DNA of 12,313 nt, taken from JAICWP01 sp035935775. Its GTDB lineage: Bacteria > Acidobacteriota > Terriglobia > Terriglobales > Acidobacteriaceae. This document shows positions 1 through 6,950 of the stretch, piece by piece. The position numbers and the translations under genes were made by a program. The stretch is taken from the NCBI GenBank assembly GCA_035935775.1, contig DASYWT010000438.1, forward strand, positions 1-12,313, given 5' to 3'. Below the pieces are notes generated by a model. That model saw only the letters and a program-made list of their open reading frames with translations. It had not been told where the DNA came from and made no database searches. The first letter of the stretch is position 1. Every line of letters starts with the position of its first letter.

Positions 1-1
1 T

Positions 2-772
2 GCGAAATATGAACGTCTGGTTGCCCACTGGCGCGTGGCCACCAACTGGACGCAGACGGTAGATGAATATGGCGTGCTCTTCCGCAACCTGTTTGCCGCC
101 GCCGATGTGGCACCCAAGGCCATCAAGGGCATCGTGATCGCCTCCGTGGTGCCCTCCATGGACAGCACTCTTCGCGAAGTGGCGGAGCGCTACTTCAACA
201 CCAAACCCCTGTTCCTGGAGCCTGGCGTGCGCACGGGTATGCCGGTGCAGTATGAAAATCCCGCCGAAGTGGGCGCTGACCGCATCGCCAACGGCGTAGC
301 CGCACTGGAGAAGTACGGCGGCCCCTGCGTGGTGGTGGATTTCGGCACCGCCACGACCTTTGACGCGGTCTCGGCCAAGGGCGAATACCTGGGCGGCGTG
401 ATCTGCCCGGGCATCGGCATATCAGCCGAGGCGCTATTCTCGCGCACTGCCCGCCTGCCGCGCATTGATATTCGCAAGCCGGAACGCGTGATCGGCACCA
501 ACACCGTGGGGAGCATCCAGTCCGGACTGTACTACGGCTATCTCGCGCTGGTGGACGGCATCATCGAGCTGCTGCTCAAGGAACTGGGAAGCGAAACCAA
601 GGTGGTGGCCACCGGCGGCCTGGGCGGACTGTTTGGCACCGGCTCCAGGTACATCAGCGAGGTAGATGACCTGCTGACGCTGAGAGGGCTGCGCATTATC
701 TGGGAGCGCAACCAGGCCGCCCGCAAGCCCGTGGGCAAATCAGCCGGTGCCCCCGGCAAACCGCGCCGCTGA
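2..772 (+). CDS. coaX: Type III pantothenate kinase (CoaX), 5' end outside window
   Basis: CoaX phosphorylates pantothenate with ATP, the first step of coenzyme A synthesis, in the cytoplasm. The frame is open from base 2 with family-like sequence (LVAHWRVATN) before the GTG at 35, so that GTG is internal and the gene starts upstream of the window. About 15-20 residues are missing, including the usual DxGNTN phosphate-binding motif. Visible motifs are VGADRIAN (nt about 269-292), the second phosphate/adenine motif DFGTATTFD (nt about 338-364) and GGVICPGIGIS (nt about 391-423). The core ends with the usual LRGLRIIWERN. A basic, Pro/Gly/Lys-rich tail of about 17 residues follows and is not part of the catalytic fold. 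The next gene begins 16 nt downstream on the same strand, which suggests co-transcription. Confidence 0.95.
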   Translation, partial: AKYERLVAHWRVATNWTQTVDEYGVLFRNLFAAADVAPKAIKGIVIASVVPSMDSTLREVAERYFNTKPLFLEPGVRTGMPVQYENPAEVGADRIANGVAALEKYGGPCVVVDFGTATTFDAVSAKGEYLGGVICPGIGISAEALFSRTARLPRIDIRKPERVIGTNTVGSIQSGLYYGYLALVDGIIELLLKELGSETKVVATGGLGGLFGTGSRYISEVDDLLTLRGLRIIWERNQAARKPVGKSAGAPGKPRR

Positions 773-788
773 GCCCGCGGAAGATCTC

Positions 789-1535
789 GTGGAAAACTAC
801 TTCAACTATTTCACCGAGATCGAAGAGCATTTCCATCGCCGCCGCGGCTCCACGCTGCTGCTCTCCACTCTGGACTGGGCGCTGATCGAGACCTGGAAGG
901 ATGCCGGGATCCCACTGGAAGCGGTATTGCGCGGCATAGATGCCACTTTCGACCGCTACGAGAATCGTCCATCGCGTCCGCGCAAGATCAATGGCTTGGC
1001 CTATTGCTCGCAGGAAGTGCTGGCCGCCGCGGAAGAAATGAAGGAAGCGGCGGTGGGGGCACGCCGCGAGCCCGGGGAAGCTCCTGGATTGAATGCGGCT
1101 GAGATTGGTGCATTCCTGGACCGGAACGCAGACATTCTGGAGGGACTCGCAAGCGTGCGAAATAGCCTCGCCGGACAAGCGCCTGATAGCCGAAACTCGG
1201 GTGCTGTAAAACCATTGCCTCCGTCGGCGCACACCATCGTAAAAGATGCCGCTCGTACTCTGCGCGATCTGGCCGGTGCCTTGCAAACCGTCAAGCCTGT
1301 TTGGGAAGACCTGGAACGACGACTCACGGTAATGGAGGAGAAGCTTTTTGCCGTGCTGCTGGCGGCCACACCTGACGACGAACTTGTTAGCGTGCGCGCG
1401 CAGGCTGACCGCGAACTCGCTCCCTATCGGCGTAAAATGCCGGCCGCGCAAATCGAGCAACTGCACAAGCAATTTGTGCACAAGCGACTGATGGAAGAGT
1501 ACGCAGTGCCGCGCCTGAGCCTGTTCTACATGTAA
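789..1535 (+). CDS. Conserved hypothetical protein, 248 aa
   Basis: Function not recognised. The GTG at 789 is preferred as start because GGAAG (779-783) sits 5 nt upstream and the product then opens with an ordered segment (VENYFNYFTEIEEHF). A GTG at 747 would add 14 residues inside the coaX reading region and lacks a good ribosome site. The N-terminal 80 residues are compact and aromatic-rich (STLDWALIETW, then LRGIDATFDRYENR). A low-complexity linker follows at about residues 85-105. The C-terminal half is helical and charged, with possible coiled-coil stretches around the segment LERRLTVMEEKLF. No signal peptide or membrane segment is visible, so it is probably cytoplasmic. It follows coaX by 16 nt. 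From memory the N-terminal block resembles a lineage-restricted acidobacterial family; this was not checked. The last base of its TAA stop is the first base of a heptad repeat array. Confidence 0.8.
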   Translation: MENYFNYFTEIEEHFHRRRGSTLLLSTLDWALIETWKDAGIPLEAVLRGIDATFDRYENRPSRPRKINGLAYCSQEVLAAAEEMKEAAVGARREPGEAPGLNAAEIGAFLDRNADILEGLASVRNSLAGQAPDSRNSGAVKPLPPSAHTIVKDAARTLRDLAGALQTVKPVWEDLERRLTVMEEKLFAVLLAATPDDELVSVRAQADRELAPYRRKMPAAQIEQLHKQFVHKRLMEEYAVPRLSLFYM

Positions 1536-1569
1536 TTGACGATTGCAGATTTACGATTGACGATTGGGT
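1535..1569 (+). repeat. Heptad array A (five 7-bp units, ATTGACG type)
   Basis: Five consecutive 7-bp units: ATTGACG occurs twice, with ATTGCAG, ATTTACG and ATTGGGT as variants. The first base is the last base of the TAA stop of the preceding gene. It forms the left arm of the 33-bp inverted pair with array D. Confidence 0.85.
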
Positions 1570-1572
1570 CTA

Positions 1573-1607
1573 ATGGCTGACTGAAGATTTACGATTAATG
1601 ATTGAAA
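1573..1607 (+). repeat. Heptad array B (five degenerate ATTGACG-type units)
   Basis: Five units in the same orientation as array A, starting three bases after it and therefore out of phase with it. The units are degenerate: ATGGCTG, ACTGAAG, ATTTACG, ATTAATG and ATTGAAA. A further weak unit, ATTGATC, follows in phase at 1615-1621 and runs into the 14-bp inverted arm. Confidence 0.65.
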
Positions 1608-1644
1608 AGCTCGTATTGATCCGCGTCATCAGCGTTCCTTCCCA

Positions 1645-1660
1645 CGTCCCGAAAGGGACG
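1645..1660 (+). other. Hairpin with GAAA tetraloop
   Basis: CGTCCC (1645-1650), loop GAAA, then GGGACG (1655-1660): a perfect 6-bp stem closed by a GNRA-type loop, which is stable as RNA. No T-run follows, so it is not a standard intrinsic terminator. Confidence 0.6.
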
Positions 1661-1665
1661 GGAAC

Positions 1666-1686
1666 CGTCAATCGTCAATGGTCAAT
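1666..1686 (-). repeat. Heptad array C (three units, opposite orientation)
   Basis: Three contiguous units CGTCAAT, CGTCAAT and GGTCAAT. CGTCAAT is the complement of ATTGACG, so this array is inverted relative to arrays A and B and has the same orientation as array D. Confidence 0.75.
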
Positions 1687-1699
1687 TTCTCTTTTGTGG

Positions 1700-1719
1700 C
1701 GCGGGCGCCCCCGCCCGCG
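1700..1719. other. GC-only hairpin in the repeat island
   Basis: CGCGGGCG at 1700-1707 pairs perfectly with CGCCCGCG at 1712-1719 across a CCCC loop. The 8-bp all-GC stem is very stable, but no T-run follows on either side, so factor-independent termination is not supported. Confidence 0.6.
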
Positions 1720-1779
1720 AGACGCTGGTGAAAATTCATTCCCGCGGATGCACCCAGATGACGCGGATCAGATCCGAGG

Positions 1780-1814
1780 TTTCAATCGTCAATCGTAAAT
1801 CTTCAATCGTCAAT
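1780..1814 (-). repeat. Heptad array D (five CGTCAAT-type units)
   Basis: Units TTTCAAT, CGTCAAT, CGTAAAT, CTTCAAT and CGTCAAT. It is the inverted partner of array A: 32 of 33 positions match between 1534-1566 and the complement of 1783-1815. Bases 1792-1815 recur exactly (24 nt, same orientation) at 7478-7501. Confidence 0.85.
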
Positions 1815-1835
1815 TCTCCGAATCACGCCACAAAT

Positions 1836-1841
1836 TACAAT
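1836..1841 (+). promoter_or_regulatory. Possible -10 element for the methyltransferase gene
   Basis: TACAAT ends 6 nt before the TTG at 1848, so the predicted transcription start falls on or next to the proposed start codon (leaderless or nearly so). No convincing -35 element or TG extension is visible, so the call is weak. Confidence 0.3.
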
Positions 1842-1847
1842 CGTTGC

Positions 1848-3143
1848 TTGGACCTTACCATCGAAAAGCTGGTTTACGGCGGCGACGGCCTGGCGCGCCT
1901 GCCCGCGGATGAGCGGCGCCGCCGGAAAACCGTGTTTGTGCCTTTCGTGCTCGAGGGCGAACAGGTAGAGGCGGCACTGGTGCAGCAGAAATCGGAGTTC
2001 GCCCGCGCCCGGGTACGTCGCGTGCTCCACCCCTCGCCGGCGAGGGTTACGCCGCACTGCCCTTATTTTCTGCGTTGCGGCGGCTGCCACTATCAGCACG
2101 CCCCGTACGAACATCAGCTTGAGATCAAGGCCGCCATCCTGAAGGAAACCCTGGCGCGCATTGCCAAGCTGCAGCTCACAACCGAGGCACTGCTCCATCC
2201 TTCGCTACCCTGGAACTATCGCAATCGCACCCGGATGCGGCTGCGCAGCCAGCCCTTTGCCATGGGCTACTACCGCTTCGGCTCGCACTCGCTGCTGCCG
2301 GTGGAGGAGTGCCCCATCAGTTCGCCTCTGATCAGTCGCGCGATAGGCTCGATCTGGGAACTGGGCCGCGCGAACAAGGTTCCTAAAGCGATTGGCGAGA
2401 TTGAGTTCTTTGCCAGCGCAGAAGATACGCAGCTCCTTCTGCAACTGCAGCTGGCAGAAAGCGCTCCTCGCCTTCGCTTGAGAGAGTTCTCGGAAGCGCT
2501 GGTGCAATTGCTGTCCGAAACCACGGGCGTGACTTCCCTTCGTGCGGAACCCGCGGCGCAGGCGCCGGGTGCGGAGACATGCCCGCAAATCATTCATGGC
2601 GCTGGGAAACTGACGTACAAGGCCGCGTTGGGAGAATACCGTGTGAGCTCCGGAGCATTTTTTCAAATCAACCGCTACCTCACCGACGAACTGACTGAGA
2701 TCGTCACCCACGGCCGCGCGGGCCGTACCGCCCTCGACCTGTATGCCGGAGTAGGGCTGTTTGCCGTGCCCCTGGCGCGCAACTTCGAGCGCGTAATCGC
2801 GGTGGAGTCGTCACAGACTTCTCATTCCGACCTGCAGTACAATTCGCCCGGAAACATGCAGGCGGTGCACGCCACCACCGAGCAGCACCTGCAGAGCTTC
2901 AGCGACACTCCCGACCTGGTGGTGGTGGATCCGCCACGCGGCGGGTTGGGCGAAGCCGTCGCGCAGGCCCTGGGGCGGCTGCAGGCGCCGCGCCTCACTT
3001 ACGTCTCCTGCGATCCCGCCACCCTGGCTCGCGACTTGCGCGTCCTCACCACCGCCGGCTATGCCATTGAGCAGGCGCACCTGGTGGACCTGTTCCCGCA
3101 AACCTTCCACCTGGAAAGCGTGCTGCAGTTGGTAAGGAAGTAG
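1848..3143 (+). CDS. rlmD: TrmA/RlmD-family rRNA (uracil-C5)-methyltransferase, Fe-S type
   Basis: This family transfers a methyl group from S-adenosylmethionine to C5 of a uridine, usually in 23S rRNA. From the TTG at 1848 the product is 431 aa, close to the usual RlmD length. In order: a TRAM-like RNA-binding segment (about residues 1-60, starting LTIEKLVYGGDG); four Fe-S cysteines C71, C77, C80 and C155; FFQIN; the SAM loop LDLYAGVGLF (from about 296); DPPRGG (361-366); the catalytic Cys in VSCDP (C388); and a near-terminal Glu in LESVLQL (E423). An ATG at 1728 is in frame but would add 40 residues encoded by the repeat island, so it is rejected as start. No Shine-Dalgarno sequence precedes the TTG. 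Which uridine is modified (the RlmD or RlmC site) cannot be read from sequence. comEC follows after 13 nt. Confidence 0.9.
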   Translation: MDLTIEKLVYGGDGLARLPADERRRRKTVFVPFVLEGEQVEAALVQQKSEFARARVRRVLHPSPARVTPHCPYFLRCGGCHYQHAPYEHQLEIKAAILKETLARIAKLQLTTEALLHPSLPWNYRNRTRMRLRSQPFAMGYYRFGSHSLLPVEECPISSPLISRAIGSIWELGRANKVPKAIGEIEFFASAEDTQLLLQLQLAESAPRLRLREFSEALVQLLSETTGVTSLRAEPAAQAPGAETCPQIIHGAGKLTYKAALGEYRVSSGAFFQINRYLTDELTEIVTHGRAGRTALDLYAGVGLFAVPLARNFERVIAVESSQTSHSDLQYNSPGNMQAVHATTEQHLQSFSDTPDLVVVDPPRGGLGEAVAQALGRLQAPRLTYVSCDPATLARDLRVLTTAGYAIEQAHLVDLFPQTFHLESVLQLVRK

Positions 3144-3156
3144 TCAGGAGTCAGCG

Positions 3157-5814
3157 GTGGCTGTGGCACAGCAGTTACGTCCCTACGGCGAGGGAGCGGC
3201 TCCAGCCATCACTCCTACTACGCCACCTATCCCGGTGCGGGCGCGACTCGCTCCCCGCCAGCCGCTGCTCTATGCCGTGCTCAGTTTTTCTGCCGGAATT
3301 CTGCTGGGAACGCGCCTCTGGCGTCCGCCAATACTGTGGACAGCCGCATTCCTGGCATTTGTGGCCGCCAGCGCCTGCCTCCTGCGGCGCCGGCCACGTT
3401 GGGGTCTGGCATTGGCTTGGGGCTCGCTGGTGCTTTTGGGAGCTTTTGTCATTCAGGCGCGCGGCCCTGTCGCCGCCAATATGGAAATCCTCCGCTATGC
3501 GGATGGCAGCGAAGTAGAGCTGACCGCTCACGTCACCCGCGACGGCTTCCGGCGTGAAGGCGGCTTCGGCGCCGATCGCCAGGTACTGGAAGTCGAAACC
3601 GAGCAAATTGCAGCCGGTGCAGCCAGCGAAAATCTGCGGGCCATGCTGCGCCTCACCATCTACTCCCGCCCCGAACGTAGCGGCGACCCCAAGGCGGCTA
3701 TGTCAGCAATGCCGCTCTACACCTATGGCCAGCGGCTGCGGCTGACCGCCAAGCTGCGCCCGCCGCGCAATTTCGGCAATCCCGGCGCTTTCGATTACCG
3801 CGGCTATCTCGCCCAGCGCGGGATCGCGGCCCTCGGCTCCGCCAGTCACGCGGACGTGCAGGTGCTGCCCGGCTTCGCCGGCAACCGCTCGGCCGACTGG
3901 CGCAACCGCCTGCGGCGCAGCGTGCTCGCGCAAATCCATGCCCTGTGGTCCCCCGAACAGGCCGCACTCATGGACGCCATGGTCGTAGGCGAGGACGCCT
4001 TCATTGACCGTGATACGCGCGTCAATTTCCAGCGCTCCGGCACCTATCACGTGCTGGTGGTTTCCGGCATGAACCTGGGCATTCTGGCCTTCGTGGTGTT
4101 TGGGCTGTTGCGACGCCTGCGCATCGGAAATTTGTGGGCCAGCATCGCCACCGCCCTGCTGGCGTTCGGCTACGCCTACCTGTGCGACTGGGGATCGCCT
4201 ATCGTCCGCTCCGCGCTCATGCTGCTGTTCTACCTGTCCATGCGCCTGCTCTACCGCGACCGGTCGGCAGTCAACGCGGTGGCCGGCGCCGCCCTGGGTA
4301 TTCTGGTCCTCGAGCCTCGCGCCCTGTTCGATCCCAGTTTTCAGCTGACATTTCTTTCTGTGCTGGGCATCGCAGGCATCGGCGTGCCGCTCATTGAGCG
4401 TACCTCGCAGCCCTATCGCCGTGCCCTGCGCCTGCTAGACACGGCGGCCTACGATCTCTCCTTTGCTCCCCGGATGGCGCAGTTTCGCCTCGACCTGCGC
4501 CTGATCGCCGGCCGTCTGCGCCTTTTCGTAGGGACGCGCGCCGCTTACCTGTTGCTGGCCGGTGGCTTCAGCTTCCTTCTGCGTGTTTACGAGGTCACGC
4601 TCATCTCCGCGCTGATGCAGATCTCGCTGGCACTGCCCATGGCCTGGTACTTCCACCGCGCCACCACCCTGGCTCTGCCGGCCAATGCGCTGGTGATCCC
4701 GCTGACCGAAATATTGATGCCCTTCTCCGCTCTGGCGGTCGCGTTGGCATACCTTTCCCTGAGCCTGGCCAGGCTGCCTGCCCTGATTGCCGGGCTGGCG
4801 CTGCAGGGCATTACCGGAACCATTCATGTAGTAGGACGGCTGCAACTGGCTGACCTGCGCGTAGCTACGCCGAACGCGGAAATCGCCGTGGCTGCCGCTC
4901 TAACTATTGCGCTGGCGCTGGCCACAGCGCGAAGCCGCCGCTGGCTGGCCGCGGCCGGCCTGTCCACCCTCCTTCTGAGCGCGCTGTGGATCACCGTCGT
5001 TCCACCGCGGCCAAAGCTACGCCGGGGTGCCATGGAAGTGACCGCCATTGACGTAGGCCAGGGCGATTCGACGCTCGTGATTTCGCCGGAAGGCAAAACC
5101 CTTCTGATTGACGCCGGCGGTCCCTTTGGTCCCTGGCGTTCTGAATTCGATTACGGTGAGGATGTCATCTCACCTTATCTGTGGTGGAGGGGCATTGCGC
5201 GCCTGGATGCAGTGGCCCTCACCCACGGCCACAGCGATCACCTGGGCGGCCTGCCCAGCGTGCTGGCGAATTTCCGGCCGCGCGAGCTCTGGCTCGGTCC
5301 CAACCCGCCGACCCAGGCCCTGCAACGAGTACTCAGAATTGCCCGGCAGCAGAACGTGATTCTTGCGCAACTTCGTGGCGAAGATGAATTTCGCTTTGGC
5401 GGAATGCAGGTTCGCGTGCTCTCCCCGCCACGCAACTGGCGGCCAACCGCCGAGCCCCGCAACAATGATTCGCTGGCCTTGCGCTTTGCCTATGGGCAAA
5501 CGGCATTCCTGTTGGAAGGTGATGCGGAAAAGAAAATGGAACTCGCGATTGCCGCTCAGTCTCCGCCCGCCGATCTGCTCAAAGTGGCTCACAACGGCAG
5601 CGCCAGTTCCACCTCAGCCCAACTGCTGGATGCCGTGCGCCCCCGGTTCGCTCTGATTTCGGTGGGCGCCCGGAACCCGTTTCATCATCCTCGCACCGAA
5701 GTACTGGACCGGCTGCAGAGGCATGGCGTGACCACTTACCGTACAGACCTGAGCGGCGCCCTCTCTTTCTATCTCGATGGAGAAAAAACTACTCCGGCGC
5801 GGCTTCTTCGCTGA
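3157..5814 (+). CDS. comEC: ComEC/Rec2 DNA-uptake channel protein
   Basis: ComEC is the inner-membrane channel that carries single-stranded DNA into the cytoplasm during natural transformation. The 885-aa product has all three usual parts. Membrane helices (about 37-100) are followed by a periplasmic DUF4131/OB-like domain ending in NPGAFDYRGYLAQRGI (about 207-222). The Competence membrane core includes HVLVVSGMNLGIL (about 298-310) and an SPIVRSALML-type helix. A C-terminal metallo-beta-lactamase-like domain (from about 628) carries THGHSDH (689-695), D789 in LEGDAE and KVAHNGS (809-815). A polar stretch of about 50 residues (about 415-465) interrupts the membrane core. GTG is chosen as start because CAGGAG (3145-3150) lies 6 nt upstream. 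No frame damage is seen. No other competence gene is present, so activity cannot be judged. The last 26 nt overlap the convergent DUF2007 gene. Confidence 0.95.
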   Translation: MAVAQQLRPYGEGAAPAITPTTPPIPVRARLAPRQPLLYAVLSFSAGILLGTRLWRPPILWTAAFLAFVAASACLLRRRPRWGLALAWGSLVLLGAFVIQARGPVAANMEILRYADGSEVELTAHVTRDGFRREGGFGADRQVLEVETEQIAAGAASENLRAMLRLTIYSRPERSGDPKAAMSAMPLYTYGQRLRLTAKLRPPRNFGNPGAFDYRGYLAQRGIAALGSASHADVQVLPGFAGNRSADWRNRLRRSVLAQIHALWSPEQAALMDAMVVGEDAFIDRDTRVNFQRSGTYHVLVVSGMNLGILAFVVFGLLRRLRIGNLWASIATALLAFGYAYLCDWGSPIVRSALMLLFYLSMRLLYRDRSAVNAVAGAALGILVLEPRALFDPSFQLTFLSVLGIAGIGVPLIERTSQPYRRALRLLDTAAYDLSFAPRMAQFRLDLRLIAGRLRLFVGTRAAYLLLAGGFSFLLRVYEVTLISALMQISLALPMAWYFHRATTLALPANALVIPLTEILMPFSALAVALAYLSLSLARLPALIAGLALQGITGTIHVVGRLQLADLRVATPNAEIAVAAALTIALALATARSRRWLAAAGLSTLLLSALWITVVPPRPKLRRGAMEVTAIDVGQGDSTLVISPEGKTLLIDAGGPFGPWRSEFDYGEDVISPYLWWRGIARLDAVALTHGHSDHLGGLPSVLANFRPRELWLGPNPPTQALQRVLRIARQQNVILAQLRGEDEFRFGGMQVRVLSPPRNWRPTAEPRNNDSLALRFAYGQTAFLLEGDAEKKMELAIAAQSPPADLLKVAHNGSASSTSAQLLDAVRPRFALISVGARNPFHHPRTEVLDRLQRHGVTTYRTDLSGALSFYLDGEKTTPARLLR

Positions 5815-6067
5815 GTTCCTCGTCTTCGGAGGCAGGCGCCTCCTGCCGGTAGGCCGCAATCAGTTCCTTCGCCTCTTCGGCCTGTTCCTCCCGCACCACG
5901 ATGGCGACTCCGCCCACGGGAAACAGGTCCTGCTCCAGGTCATTGGGCTGAGTCAGGCTCTCGATGCCGTTGGATTCGAGCAGTCCGCGCACGACCAGCG
6001 CTTCGCTCTCCTGCTCCGCGTCGAACACCTTCACCAGTCGTTCCTTGGGATTCGGATTTTCAGGCAT
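5789..6067 (-). CDS. DUF2007 family small protein
   Basis: A 92-aa acidic protein with the compact fold of the DUF2007 family, sometimes described as a putative signal-transducing domain, though no activity is established. The visible core is KVFDAEQESEALVVRGLLES (about 13-32), a helix-turn pattern, followed by a DLFPVGGVAIVV strand (about 47-58) and the helix EEQAEEAKELIAAY. The last 17 residues are almost entirely acidic or small and are probably disordered. The ATG at 6067 is chosen because a strong GGAGG lies just upstream (GAGGGAGGAGCC then ATG). A longer frame to 6112 would add 15 residues without a ribosome site. It converges on comEC with a 26-nt overlap and diverges from the lipoprotein gene. 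Confidence 0.85.
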   Translation of the reverse strand: MPENPNPKERLVKVFDAEQESEALVVRGLLESNGIESLTQPNDLEQDLFPVGGVAIVVREEQAEEAKELIAAYRQEAPASEDEELSEEAAPE

Positions 6068-6103
6068 GGCTCCTCCCTCTATTGTCGCCCGCAGCCGCGC
6101 AGG

Positions 6104-6121
6104 TGCTATCATCCGATGATA
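6104..6121. promoter_or_regulatory. Palindromic -10 region, candidate bidirectional promoter
   Basis: TATCATC (6107-6113) and GATGATA (6115-6121) are perfect inverted arms around one base, so both strands present TATCAT as a -10 hexamer. On the + strand TG at 6104-6105 precedes it by one base, giving an extended -10 (TGnTATCAT) for the lipoprotein gene with a start near 6119 and a leader of about 88 nt. The minus-strand hexamer would start near 6109, about 42 nt before the DUF2007 ATG. No strong -35 is seen on either side; TTGTCG at 6082-6087 has a long 19-nt spacer. Confidence 0.5.
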
Positions 6122-6206
6122 CCCCCGAACGCAGTACGGGAGCTGTAGTCCGCGGGCGGTTCATCTCGGATCTGGCAGCTCACCTCGAATTTCACGAGGC
6201 GAACTT

Positions 6207-6947
6207 ATGCACCGCCGGTCTTCCTGCGCTTTCCTGGGCACGCTACTCGCCGCGCTTCTGCTCACCGCGGCATGCTCCAGCAGTTCCGAACCGGGCCCTC
6301 TGGGCCGCGCTTATGCCTCGCTGCGCAACCGGTTTTCCAGCGGCCAAAGCGAACTGCAACAAGCATTTGATGCCAAAAAGGCCGCCCATAGCTGGCGCAC
6401 CTTGACACTGCTCAAGATGCATCCCGGACGTGCCCTGGAGACCACCATCGAGGTCTCCTGCCCTGACCGCGAGCATATTGTCACCACCCTGGGCGACGCG
6501 CACTACGAAGCCATTCGCGTGGGTAACCAGGCCTGGATTCGCAGCAACGACGGCGGGTGGAAGACGCAGCCGGAAGCCGCCGATGCCTACCCCTGTGGCT
6601 CTAATCCCGGAGCGCCCGCTCCCTGGGCCATGATGAACGAAGGCCGCGACCCAGTGTCGGTCATCTCCACCATGGCCAACAAGATGAACGCGCAGGTGGG
6701 CCGCGGCGAGCTCGCCAAGGTGGGCGACACTTCCTGCCAGCGGTGGGTGGTCAGCTTTCAACATCCGGGAAGCACCGGCCGTGGACTGAATTACACGGTG
6801 TGCATCGGCATCGGCGACCACCTGCCGCGCGAAGTGGTGATGGGTAGCGGCGGCCTGGTCACTACCTACTCTGATTGGAACAAACCCATGCAGATTGATC
6901 CGCCAGCGCTTTCGGCGAACTCCGGCGAAGCTTCGCCGGCTCATTAA
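6207..6947 (+). CDS. Putative lipoprotein with possible LolA/LppX-like fold
   Basis: A 246-aa exported protein. The N-terminus has basic residues (MHRR), a hydrophobic stretch (about 8-22) and a lipobox-like LTAAC with Cys23 as likely lipidation site. Thr at -3 is not ideal, but the run CSSSS is typical of a mature lipoprotein. Residue +2 is Ser, which by the enterobacterial rule would favour the outer membrane. The mature part has four cysteines (85, 130, 177, 199) that could form two disulfides. The ending VTTYSDWNKPMQIDPP resembles the closing strand of LolA/LppX-type lipid-binding lipoproteins; this fold assignment is inference. GAGG (6196-6199) lies 7 nt before the ATG. It may carry or bind a lipid at the envelope, but no partner gene is evident. 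A degenerate 7-bp array begins 3 nt after its stop. Confidence 0.75.
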   Translation: MHRRSSCAFLGTLLAALLLTAACSSSSEPGPLGRAYASLRNRFSSGQSELQQAFDAKKAAHSWRTLTLLKMHPGRALETTIEVSCPDREHIVTTLGDAHYEAIRVGNQAWIRSNDGGWKTQPEAADAYPCGSNPGAPAPWAMMNEGRDPVSVISTMANKMNAQVGRGELAKVGDTSCQRWVVSFQHPGSTGRGLNYTVCIGIGDHLPREVVMGSGGLVTTYSDWNKPMQIDPPALSANSGEASPAH

Positions 6948-6950
6948 GAT

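Larger units (their letters stand above)
1534..1815. repeat. Nested inverted-repeat island between two + strand genes
   Basis: This is the only stretch of about 300 bases without a gene. Its ends are a 33-bp inverted pair, 1534-1566 and 1783-1815, that match at 32 of 33 positions. Inside lies a perfect 14-bp inverted pair: TGATCCGCGTCATC at 1617-1630 and its complement at 1757-1770. Between those are two local hairpins, 1645-1660 (6-bp stem, GAAA loop) and 1700-1719 (8-bp stem, CCCC loop). All pairs are properly nested, so a transcript could fold into one branched structure. No transposase or clear target-site duplication is visible. It may be a REP/BIME-like or MITE-like element or simply accreted repeats; the sequence does not decide. 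Confidence 0.85.

Noticed and set aside
35..37. GTG as the start of the pantothenate kinase gene
   Set aside because: The frame upstream is open and has family-like sequence, and the first phosphate motif would be missing.
696..1481. Long open frame on the minus strand (261 codons)
   Set aside because: It lies opposite the 248-aa gene, has no recognisable domain and an unusual Arg/Gly/His-rich composition; it is a shadow of a GC-rich gene.
1640..1725. Intrinsic terminators at the two hairpins
   Set aside because: The stems are good, but neither is followed by a T-run on either strand.
1598..1798. 66-codon plus-strand frame in the repeat island
   Set aside because: It consists only of repeat translation, with no ribosome site and no recognisable protein.
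1535..1814. CRISPR array
   Set aside because: The repeat unit is 7 bp and contiguous; there are no 23-50-bp repeats separated by unique spacers and no cas genes.
1534..1815. Insertion sequence or complete transposon
   Set aside because: There are terminal inverted repeats, but no transposase frame fits inside and no target duplication is seen. A MITE-like origin stays possible and is listed as a finding, not as a mobile element.
5777..6148. Plus-strand open frame of 123 codons after comEC
   Set aside because: It mirrors the DUF2007 gene, whose own strand has family motifs and a strong GGAGG site.
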